From Saccharomycopsis malanga (Eukaryota; Ascomycota; Saccharomycetes; Ascoideales; Saccharomycopsidaceae), in the NCBI GenBank assembly GCA_004014935.1, contig CP025324.1:868001-932000 (forward strand): a DNA stretch of 64,000 nucleotides. Reading direction: 5' to 3'. The position numbers and the translations under genes were made by a program. This document shows positions 51,423-59,592 of this stretch, piece by piece; the first letter of the stretch is position 1, and every line of letters starts with the position of its first letter. A model generated the notes under the pieces. That model was given only the letters and a program-made list of their open reading frames with translations, did not search any database and had not been told where the DNA came from.

Positions 51423-51729
51423 CCACTGGGCCATTTGGCTCAGTGGTCCGTGCTCTCAGAGAAGAGAAAAACAAGACCTAACAGGAACACGGGTTCGATT
51501 CCCAAGACGACACTTTTACTCGCTGCTTTTTACGATGCTGAACGTGATTTCACAGGCAAGTGCAACTGTCTGAAAGATGGCCTAGACCAATACTGCTTAC
51601 TTTCAGCTAAACTGGGTGAGAAGATTATGATTAAGAGGATATTAATGGGCTTTACCAAGTCCCCTTAAACATAGCGCGTATATACGAAACTGATATGTAC
51701 TGGGCTTGAAATATAAGATTATTATTATA
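51423..51729 (+). mobile_element. Full-length tRNA-derived SINE
   Basis: Collinear with the copy at 48788 along its whole length, roughly 88-90% identical by eye. A box at 51436-51446, exact B box GGTTCGATTCC at 51492-51502, (ATT)n tail at about 51717-51729. I found no clean flanking duplication. A reversed 5'-hairpin fragment of another copy (CCAAATGGCCCAGTGGTC) follows at 51751-51768. Confidence 0.92.
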
Positions 51730-52059
51730 ACCTTTTTGCCCAGTTGATTGCCAAATGGCCCAGTGGTCTAGTAGATATCTTAAATTGCTTTATTACATGT
51801 TTTGATCTTCTTAGAGTTCGTCTCTTAGCACTCCTTATTTTAATAAACTAATTTTTAGTGGCTAGATTTATGAGGCAATACTCAAGCCATTGACATTTCC
51901 TAAGTTCGTCTCTTATGAGTCTACACAGTGGTCTGTAGCCTTTGATTATCGGTATATTATATGCTATAGCATGCACCTGTCAAACGACATTTGCATCAGG
52001 GTGGACACGACGCAGTGCCATGCATGAGGCTTTTCTTTTTCATGCGAAGAGCTGTGGGA

Positions 52060-52091
<32 letters not shown>

Positions 52092-52189
52092 GATGCGATA
52101 AAATTTCATAATTTATAACTGAGGCCAATTCTTAAAGATAAAAGATTATAATATTAAACGTCTGAAAAGGATATCGGCGATTAAGCAAG
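51730..52189. other. NEW1: NEW1 upstream region
   Basis: Besides the reversed SINE head it holds two copies of TTCGTCTCTTA (51829-51839 and 51905-51915). An uninterrupted run of 28 T (52064-52091) follows GGAAAAA; together these give an RRPE-like AAAAATTTT. Such runs exclude nucleosomes. No gene seen. Confidence 0.5.
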
Positions 52190-55100
52190 ATGGCACCACC
52201 GAATCAGAAGAAGAAGTTTAGCAAGTTTGATCTCAACAACAGTCAGGCGTTTGTTCCTGGTGTTTCGAGACAGACAGGTGGTTATAATAGTGGAAATGGC
52301 GGGTTTAACAACAGTTTTCATGTGAAAAAACCAATGTCTTTTCAACAATTTCAGCAGCAGCAACAGCAACCTGCGGTGAATAAGAGTTATCACGCCGAGA
52401 GTGTGAACAACTCTGATTTTTCGTCGTCATCAGAGCAACTGTCTAGACTTACCACACCGTCTCAAAGCAGTGTGTCTTTGAGTGGTCTTAACTTGTCATT
52501 GGAAAAGTTGAATGTGTCACCGATTTCGGAGGATTTGGAAGCGTTGAAGGACTCGAAGAGTTTGTCGGATATTAGAAAGCATTCTTCGGAGATTGCAGGC
52601 AAGATCCAAAAGGAGGGCCCAGGGACGCTCAATGATTGGGATATTGCCAATTTTGTGAAAGTTATCACTGGTTCCAAGTCGTCTTCAGCATTATTGAAGG
52701 AAGGAGGCATGATTTTGATCCAAACGTTGATCAGCAGTGTGTATAGCGACCAGCAGCCATACGAGGCATATTTGGTTCAGTTTTTCCCATTGTGTCTCAA
52801 TCAATTGGTGGCCAAGGAAACCAATGTTGTCAAGGCAGCGCAGAAGACGTTGGATCTCTTGTATACTGTTTTTCCGGCGGTGGCGTATCCTTCAGTGTTG
52901 TTGGCAGAGCTTTTGGGGTATCTCCAATCGAGTGCCAAGTGGAAATCCAAGGTTGGAGCACTCAAGTTGATTGACAAGTTGATTGAGGATTCGTCACCGG
53001 AGATTCTCAAGTTGAAGTTCCACGACACAATTCCGATATTGACTGATCTTTCTAGTGATTTCAAGCCTGAATTGGCCAAGGAAGGCTTGAAAACTTTGAC
53101 TGCTTTTGTAGAGGTGTTGCAAGATAATCTTGATTTGGAAAAGAACTTGCCGGTGATTATTGATGCTTTGCACAATCCAAAGAACATTTCCAAATGTATC
53201 AGTTCTTTGGCGTCCACCACGTTTGTCACGGAGGTCACGGAGCCAGCGTTGGCTGTGTTGGTTCCTACTCTCAACAAATCAATGAACTTGTCTTCTTCGT
53301 CTCAGGACCAGTTGAGATTGACCATCACAATTGTTGAGAACTTGACCCGGTTGGTGAACAATTACAAAGAGATTGAGCGTTACATTCCCATCTTGATGCC
53401 CTCTGTACAGAAGATTGTCAACACCGGAACCTTGCCAGAGGTCCGTGAGTTGGCCTCCAAATCGCTCAAGGTTTTGGAGAGTGCTGACGAGTACAGCAAG
53501 AAGAAGGTGGATTTCAACGGTTCGTTGACTGTAGACCAGACAAAGAAGTATCTCCACGACAAGGTGAAGGACCAGGTGTTGTTGGACTACGTAGCTCATG
53601 TGGTTGCTGACATTTGCAATGTGCACGAATGGGTTGACTTGGCAGACTATCTCAATGGCATTATCGACGGGGAAACCAGCGATTTTGTCGGCCAAATGAA
53701 ACAGCTTTTCCATGTGGAAGGTGAAACCGACATCCATGAGGATGAGGGCGTGGAGATTGTCAACACTGTGTTCTCCTTAGCTTACGGAGGCAGAATGTTG
53801 TTGAGCAAAACCAAATTACGGCTTGTCAAAGGCCATCGCTACGGTTTGTGTGGTCGTAATGGTGCGGGGAAATCCACCTTGATGAGAGCCATTGATAACG
53901 GCCAGGTTGACGGGTTCCCATCCAAGGACCAATTGAAAACTTGTTTTGTGGAACACAAGGTTCCTACCGACGACGAGGCCTCGAATTCGTTGGATTTGGT
54001 GTCTCTTATCAAGTTGGAACCGGAATTCAGCGACATTCCAAGCTCTGAGGTCGCCAAAGCATTGCAAGACGTTGGGTTCGACGAGGAAAGAAGAGGCCAG
54101 GCTATCAATTCGTTGTCTGGTGGCTGGAGAATGAAATTGGCATTGGCCAAGGCCATGTTGATGAAAGCTGACATCTTGTTGTTGGACGAACCTACTAACC
54201 ATTTGGATGTCCAGAACGTTGCTTGGTTGGCTGATTATTTGTTGCAGCACTCGGAAATCACGTCCTTGATTGTGTCCCACGACTCGGGCTTTTTGGACAA
54301 GGTCTGCACCAACATCATCCATTACGAAAGCAAAAAGTTGGTCTATTACAAGGGCAACTTGTCCGAGCTTGTCAAGGTCAAGCCCGAGGCCAAATCGTAC
54401 TACACTTTGACCGATTCCAATGCTAAGATGGCCTTTCCTCGGTGCGGATTGCTCCAAGGCATCAAATCTAGAACAAAAGCTATTGCCAAAATGGTTGACG
54501 TCACCTTTTCGTATCCAGGCGCAGAGAAGCCTTCGTTATCAAACGTCACCTGCTCCTTGTCGCTTTCCTCTCGTGTGGCCATTTTGGGTCCAAACGGCGC
54601 CGGAAAGTCCACTCTTATAAAGTTGTTGACTGGCGAGTTGGTTCCGGATTCTGGCTCGGTCGAGAAGCATCCAAACTTGCGTATTGGCTACATTGCACAG
54701 CATGCCTTGCAACATGTTGAACAGCATAAAGAGAAAACTGCCAACCAGTATTTGCAATGGAGATACAAGTTTGGTGACGACCGTGAGGTTTTGTTGAAGG
54801 AGTCCCGCAAGATTTCCGACGAAGAAAAGGAAATCATGAAAAAGGAGATCGATATCAACGACGGCAGAGGCCCTAGACAAATCGAGGCGGTCGTAGGAAG
54901 ACAAAAATACAAGAAAACATTCCAGTACGAAATCAAATGGAAATACTGGTTGCCAAAATACAACTCCTGGGTTCCTAAAGAGATTTTGTTGGAACACGGG
55001 TTCCATAAACTTGTACAGAAATTCGACGACCACGAAGCTTCCAGAGAAGGTTTGGGCTACAGACAATTGATTCCATCAGTCATCAGCCAGCATTTCGAGG

Positions 55101-55666
55101 ACGTCGGCTTGGACGCTGAAATCGCAGACCACACCCCTATGGGCTCCTTGTCCGGTGGCCAGTTGGTCAAGGTCGTCATTGCCGGAGCCATGTGGAACAA
55201 CCCACATTTGTTGGTCTTAGACGAACCAACCAATTATTTGGACAGAGACTCCTTGGGTGCTCTTGCTATTGCCATAAGAGACTGGAATGGAGGTGTTGTC
55301 ATGATTTCCCATAACAACGAGTTTACTGGAGCTTTGTGTCCAGAACAATGGATTGTGGAAAACGGAAAAATGGTCACTAAAACCATCGCTAACATCAATG
55401 AAGACCGTTTTGAGGATGGTAAACACGGTGAAGTCGCTAACAAAGTCCTCGATTCCAAACAACAAACCTCCGAAACTAGTGCCCCAGCTTACAAAGATAC
55501 TGACGACGACGGATCCCCAGCTAACATCAAGGTTAGAAAGAGAAAAACTAAATTGACCAGAAACGAAAAGAAGGCCAGAGATGAAAGAAGACGTCTCAGA
55601 CATATCGAATGGTTGTCCTCGCCAAAAGGTACCCCTAAACCTGTCGATACCGACGATGAATCGTAA
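52190..55666 (+). CDS. NEW1: ABC-F translation factor New1
   Basis: 1158 residues. The N-terminal 80 residues are Asn/Gln/Gly-rich (GGYNSGNGGFNNS, QQFQQQQQQ), as in the prion-like tail of New1. A HEAT-repeat region runs from about residue 115 to 430, followed by a four-helix part. Two ABC domains come next: Walker A GLCGRNGAGKSTLM, signature SLSGGWRMKLAL, Walker B ILLLDEPTNHLD; then ILGPNGAGKSTLIKL, SLSGGQLVKVVI and LLVLDEPTNYLD. A chromodomain insert in the second domain (QYEIKWKYWLPKYNSWVPKE) marks the EF3/New1 class. The C terminus RHIEWLSSPKGTPKPVDTDD is New1-specific. New1 acts on termination and recycling at certain C-terminal residues and supports 40S production. Confidence 0.97.
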   Translation: MAPPNQKKKFSKFDLNNSQAFVPGVSRQTGGYNSGNGGFNNSFHVKKPMSFQQFQQQQQQPAVNKSYHAESVNNSDFSSSSEQLSRLTTPSQSSVSLSGLNLSLEKLNVSPISEDLEALKDSKSLSDIRKHSSEIAGKIQKEGPGTLNDWDIANFVKVITGSKSSSALLKEGGMILIQTLISSVYSDQQPYEAYLVQFFPLCLNQLVAKETNVVKAAQKTLDLLYTVFPAVAYPSVLLAELLGYLQSSAKWKSKVGALKLIDKLIEDSSPEILKLKFHDTIPILTDLSSDFKPELAKEGLKTLTAFVEVLQDNLDLEKNLPVIIDALHNPKNISKCISSLASTTFVTEVTEPALAVLVPTLNKSMNLSSSSQDQLRLTITIVENLTRLVNNYKEIERYIPILMPSVQKIVNTGTLPEVRELASKSLKVLESADEYSKKKVDFNGSLTVDQTKKYLHDKVKDQVLLDYVAHVVADICNVHEWVDLADYLNGIIDGETSDFVGQMKQLFHVEGETDIHEDEGVEIVNTVFSLAYGGRMLLSKTKLRLVKGHRYGLCGRNGAGKSTLMRAIDNGQVDGFPSKDQLKTCFVEHKVPTDDEASNSLDLVSLIKLEPEFSDIPSSEVAKALQDVGFDEERRGQAINSLSGGWRMKLALAKAMLMKADILLLDEPTNHLDVQNVAWLADYLLQHSEITSLIVSHDSGFLDKVCTNIIHYESKKLVYYKGNLSELVKVKPEAKSYYTLTDSNAKMAFPRCGLLQGIKSRTKAIAKMVDVTFSYPGAEKPSLSNVTCSLSLSSRVAILGPNGAGKSTLIKLLTGELVPDSGSVEKHPNLRIGYIAQHALQHVEQHKEKTANQYLQWRYKFGDDREVLLKESRKISDEEKEIMKKEIDINDGRGPRQIEAVVGRQKYKKTFQYEIKWKYWLPKYNSWVPKEILLEHGFHKLVQKFDDHEASREGLGYRQLIPSVISQHFEDVGLDAEIADHTPMGSLSGGQLVKVVIAGAMWNNPHLLVLDEPTNYLDRDSLGALAIAIRDWNGGVVMISHNNEFTGALCPEQWIVENGKMVTKTIANINEDRFEDGKHGEVANKVLDSKQQTSETSAPAYKDTDDDGSPANIKVRKRKTKLTRNEKKARDERRRLRHIEWLSSPKGTPKPVDTDDES

Positions 55667-56419
55667 TTGTTTAGTTTTTTATTGCTTGTTTTTTGTTACC
55701 CATATCAGCTTTTTTTATCCTTTTTTTTTCGACTCATTAATCATGCATCGTTGTTCGCTCTGATTTTTGTCTCCAGTTCATCTTGTTGTTGATGATTTGT
55801 TTGGTAAATATATATATTCATTGTTAATTTTTGTAGTCAGTTCATTAATTTAGTTATTTATTGTTAATTTGTTAATGTTCGTCAATATAAATCTTCGTTA
55901 TTAATTTTGTATGTTTAAATGGTCACTTTATCAAGTAGGCTGGGGTTTTTTACAAGATTTCGTCCAATTTTGTTAGCCAGAGAAAATCTTCACGAAACTA
56001 ACATCTATCAAGTTGAAATTAGTGTTCTTTTATTATTACTCATGTTTAGGGCGTGTTGACTATTAGACAACTACATTTCGCTATCATGCTACAAAATTAG
56101 GATTTCAAAATAATGCAAAAACAATTTTTAGGCAAAATTTTTGATAACTTTTCGACAAAACAACCATCTAAAAAAAAAATCAACTTTTTTGTTAAAATTG
56201 GGCTTTTTTTTTCTTTTGCATTTCAGTAGTAATGTAAAATGTGATTCCAACCTAAACATACATCAAGTCGTCACCTTTTATCGTAACAAAACACTCAATT
56301 TTTGAACTAAATTTAAACCCAGCGCCCATTGAATCACATTTTCTTTTCAAGTGAGCAAACTTGGCATCTTTACCATTGCCCGTAACCTATATAACTGAGC
56401 TAGGGAACCAAATGGTGTT
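55667..56419. other. 3' flank of NEW1 and AT-rich spacer
   Basis: T-rich 3' UTR-like sequence, then AT-rich DNA with A- and T-runs near 56171 and 56205. No gene seen. A part of the stretch near 56090-56290 resembles the style of the long repeats' bodies (ACAAAATTAGG, TTTTGTTAAAATTG) but I could not align it. Confidence 0.45.
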
Positions 56420-56567
56420 GGCAGTTGCACTTGCCTGTGAAATCACGTTCAGCATCGTAAAAAGCAGCGAGTAAAAGTGTCGTCTTGGGAATCGAACCCG
56501 TGTTCCTATTAGGTCTTGTTTTTCTCTTCTCTGAGAGCATGGACCACTGGGCCATTTGGCCCAGTGG
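56420..56567 (-). mobile_element. SINE copy, 3'-truncated
   Basis: Minus strand opens with a fully paired hairpin CCACTGGGCC-AAA-TGGCCCAGTGG and has an exact B box. It continues to TCACAGGCAAGTGCAACTGCC and then stops. At 56568-56605, on its 5' side, sits the (ATT)n tail end of another minus-strand copy (CATGAAATATATGATATTAT). This one therefore seems to have landed in or next to an older tail. Confidence 0.88.
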
Positions 56568-56605
56568 CCTACTATTATTCAATAATATCATATATTTCAT
56601 GTCCT

Positions 56606-56950
56606 GTTAATCATAAACAGATGATAATCGTATAGAATACAATGTTTTCTTGCGATAAATAAGCACGTCTTTTTCAAACTTTAGAAAGTTTGTTTCAAGT
56701 AGGATAATCCACAAGTAGTTACTACGAATTCAATATGGCAACTACCATGATTTAATTGCAATATTGATAACTGTAGCAGAATTGGTAGCATGGCCGTGGA
56801 AAATCTTATATATACGGTCATGTCCTGGTTACAATCTCAGAGCACACAAGTTTCCAGTGATTGTTTATTCAATCTTGTGATTTTAGCAGGTATACTCATC
56901 AAAACTACAAAACCGTTTCATCTATATGTATTTATTCATAACTACATAAG
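56606..56950. other. Spacer before the metal transporter gene
   Basis: No gene seen; the 3' UTR of the minus-strand transporter gene is expected here. Confidence 0.4.
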
Positions 56951-58456
56951 TCACTGTTGAGAGTGTGGGGCTTGTTCTTCCTCTACAAACTCAATAGAGA
57001 TTTTCTTCAAGTTTGGACGGCCCTCGAACAATTTTTCTTTCAAGACTCTGGTGACGTTTTCAAACTCGTTGATTGTCAAGACGTTTTCCCATTTTTGCTT
57101 CGGTGCTACCAATCTGAGGTTATTGATTACGAGGTTAGGGCCAGAAGATAGGACTGAAAGTTGGTCGATATAATACGGTCTTCTTGAGTTATTGTTACTG
57201 ACCAATTTTTCAAGCACTGAATTGATATCGGATTCGAGGCTTTGGTGACGTTTATCATTGTGAGGGATGGCGCGGTCCACCAATTCTAAAATAGACCCTT
57301 TCAAGCCCTCAAAACCAGCTTTTACAATGAGGGAAGAGACAATCAAGCCTCCCAAAGGATCTAGCCAACTTACATTGAAATAAATGCCGCCGGTGATGGT
57401 GAGAAGCGCAGCAATTGAAGTCAAAGAGTCTACTCTGTGATGCCACGCATTAGCCAATAGAACATTTGAATTCTGCTTGAGAGCAACTTTTTTCGTTGCC
57501 TGGAAAAGCCATTCCTTGATGACAATGGACCCTGCAGCTATCCAGGCAGCATTGATGTCAGTGGCATGGACATGGCTATGAGAATGGCCATGGCCAGCAG
57601 CTGGATGGATGTGTAGAAGCTCTTGGTAATGGTGCACCAATTCGTATATGGATGCAGGCACCATAGGGCCAAGAATCTGCACCAACGAAGAATAGCCAAT
57701 AGAAAGGCCTGCTACAAGTAGTAACGAGCTTACAGATAGAGAACCAAGAGACTCGATCTTGCCATATCCATTGGGAAACACCTCATTGGACGATTTGGCG
57801 GAAAACGAGATTGTGAAAAGCGTTAAAAAGTCGGAAACAAGATCAGAAATAGAATGCACAGCATCTGCTATAAGTGCCTGCGAATGAAACATCAACCCAC
57901 CAAACCCTTTGACAACTGCCATACCAATGTTGGTCACTAAACCAACCACTGTAATCTTTGCTCCTGGATTCGACAAGACTTTTTTAAATGAAAGATCTTT
58001 CAAAAGTTCGCTGGAGTGGGTGTGCGTATGACCGCCTCCTGCAAAATGCGTGTGGAAATGCCCAGATGACGCGTCATCTGCATCCGTTGACGCGCCCTTA
58101 ATGCTCTTCAAATTGCTATTATCCAAATCGGTTTTTTGGCCTTTTGAACCCTCATTGGCCACCAGCGTAGATGGAGAATCATTACCACTGCCATTAATAT
58201 ACTGAAAATTTTTGCCTTTGACCCCGAAAATAAGCTGATCGTTTGTTTCCGTCTCGGAAGACTTTAAATGAACATGGTCATCTTCTGCCTCATCATGCAG
58301 ACTGCCATGCGAATGCGAATGCGAATGCGAATGCGAATGTCTCTGCAAACCTTTGGACGAAAAACCTCTGATACCAGTCAATGAGCCTGAAACCTTACTG
58401 GCACTAATACGATACCCAAGACTAGGCCTGATAAACAAAACCCTGGCTGATAACAT
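56951..58456 (-). CDS. MMT2: Mmt1/Mmt2-type mitochondrial cation transporter (CDF family)
   Basis: 501 residues from the ATG at 58456. Upstream in-frame codons would bury the presequence. The N terminus MLSARVLFIRPSLGYRISAS is a mitochondrial targeting sequence. It is followed by a (His-Ser)n run of about five pairs and a His/Asp/Glu-rich stretch. The cation diffusion facilitator core has HSQALIADAVHSISDLVSDF, with the metal-site pattern HxxxD in its second helix region. A further His-rich loop (HPAAGHGHSHSHVHATD) and NAWHHRVDSLTS (second HxxxD) follow. Mmt1 and Mmt2 export iron from mitochondria in S. cerevisiae. MMT1 and MMT2 cannot be told apart here. Confidence 0.88.
   Translation of the reverse strand: MLSARVLFIRPSLGYRISASKVSGSLTGIRGFSSKGLQRHSHSHSHSHSHGSLHDEAEDDHVHLKSSETETNDQLIFGVKGKNFQYINGSGNDSPSTLVANEGSKGQKTDLDNSNLKSIKGASTDADDASSGHFHTHFAGGGHTHTHSSELLKDLSFKKVLSNPGAKITVVGLVTNIGMAVVKGFGGLMFHSQALIADAVHSISDLVSDFLTLFTISFSAKSSNEVFPNGYGKIESLGSLSVSSLLLVAGLSIGYSSLVQILGPMVPASIYELVHHYQELLHIHPAAGHGHSHSHVHATDINAAWIAAGSIVIKEWLFQATKKVALKQNSNVLLANAWHHRVDSLTSIAALLTITGGIYFNVSWLDPLGGLIVSSLIVKAGFEGLKGSILELVDRAIPHNDKRHQSLESDINSVLEKLVSNNNSRRPYYIDQLSVLSSGPNLVINNLRLVAPKQKWENVLTINEFENVTRVLKEKLFEGRPNLKKISIEFVEEEQAPHSQQ
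58311..58340 (-). repeat. Hexanucleotide run coding for (His-Ser)n
   Basis: GCGAATGCGAATGCGAATGC on the plus strand, five units of the 6-bp repeat, read on the minus strand as alternating His and Ser. The near-perfect DNA suggests that the number of His-Ser pairs can change by slippage. Confidence 0.85.
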
Positions 58457-58744
58457 TGCTGCTGAAAAATGAATGATTCCTGAAATGCATTGCAAAAACG
58501 TGGAGAAACAAATGGTTTTATACCTCACGACTGAAAAATAGGCCATGATCCGCATACCGGATCCGCGCCGGCGGTACCGTACCGTGGCTACGGACAATAA
58601 GGCGGGGTAAATGCGGACAGCTGCAGGACCATGCGCTATGACACGTTAAGAATGTGGGGCAGCTCCGGCTTGGATCTGGCTGGGCTACCAAATTGATTCA
58701 AAATGTCTTTATATATGAAGGTTTGTTGTGTAATAATACTACTA

Positions 58745-58782
58745 GTCTCATATTTCGAGCCCAGTACATATCAGGTTCGCTA
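58745..58782 (-). mobile_element. SINE 3'-end fragment
   Basis: Minus strand GATATGTACTGGGCTCGAAA then TATGAG. Only the 3' end is left, with the tail mostly decayed. Confidence 0.75.
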
Positions 58783-58971
58783 TGTAGTTCAATTTGCTAG
58801 GGTATGTAGTTGTATATCCCAAATGGATAAGCTTATTTTCTTGATTAGTCTCAGATTCTGAGTAAAATAATTCGTGTTGCAGCACCGTATATTTCTGTAG
58901 AAATCTACACCAAACCTTGTCTACTTGATGTTTAGCCATTTGAAATTATAAGTTTGAACAACAGGTCACTG

Positions 58972-59075
58972 GCCCGTATGGCTCAGTGGTCAGTGCTTCA
59001 AAGAAGAGAAAAATACCTAACAGGCACACAGGTTCGATTCCCTAAACGAACACTTTTTACTCGCTATCTTTTGCG
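58972..59075 (+). mobile_element. SINE 5'-head fragment
   Basis: CACTGGCCCGTATGGCTCAG with the A box, CTTCAAAGAAGAGAAAA, and an exact B box GGTTCGATTCC at about 59030. It ends after CACTTTTTACTCGCTATC. The 3' part is missing, so this is not a simple 5' truncation. Confidence 0.85.
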
Positions 59076-59169
59076 ATGATATAAGTATAGTGTTTATTTT
59101 TTATATTAATTGTCAAGATAAGCCCTCAAAAATCAAAGATATTCTTTCTTTTTAACAAAGTTACGCCTT

Positions 59170-59240
59170 TATGCCTTACTATTTTGTGTGGCGCATGGCC
59201 TAACCAACTTGGCCACTTGGCAATAGTAAGGCATTACATA
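59170..59240 (-). repeat. Long repeat head only, copy F, with inverted ends
   Basis: Minus strand has TAATGCCTTACTATTGCCAA, TGGCCAAGTTGG and the GCGCCACACAAAATAGT segment, then stops. The plus strand begins TATGCCTTACTATT and ends AATAGTAAGGCATTA, so the piece is bounded by 13-bp inverted repeats. A minus-strand SINE tail plus hairpin (59250-59306) lies just upstream in its orientation. Confidence 0.75.
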
Positions 59241-59249
59241 GGCATATAA

Positions 59250-59306
59250 AATAATATTTTGTATTTCGAGCCTAGTAGACTGAGCCATCCGGCCTAGTGG
59301 CCCCAA
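59250..59306 (-). mobile_element. Miniature SINE (hairpin joined to tail)
   Basis: Minus strand reads GGCCACTAGGCCGGATGGCT, CAGTCTACTAGGCTCGAAAT, then ATTATT. The head hairpin is fused directly to the last 25 bp; everything between is deleted. Confidence 0.7.
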
Positions 59307-59592
59307 CGGCTTATATTTATAGAACAATAAATTGTAAACTGGCAGCATTATGATTAGCAATACTATAAGGAAGAATTGTAAAGCAAATTCTGCAAAGACT
59401 ATGTAATCAAAAACGCTCTGTAGTGAGTGGTAGTAATTTATGAAACTTTGTATAAAGCAAATAATATAAATCAAAATGTTTAACCTGGGCCGCAAGCTGA
59501 GAAAGTAGAGGCATATTGAACGTTATGTACGAATTAATGCAGAAAACTCAAAACAAACTGATCAAATGCTCTTTTTAAACTATTGCAATGGC

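Noticed and set aside
51435-51668. Open frame of 65-85 residues repeated at 51435, 56400 and 62509, apparently a conserved protein family
   Set aside because: It lies inside the SINE body and starts within the A box. Similarity is explained by recent common descent of the copies, and the full copy at 48788 does not keep it open over its length.
58457-58597. 47-residue N-terminal extension of the metal transporter
   Set aside because: It would precede and mask the clear mitochondrial presequence that begins at the ATG at 58456.
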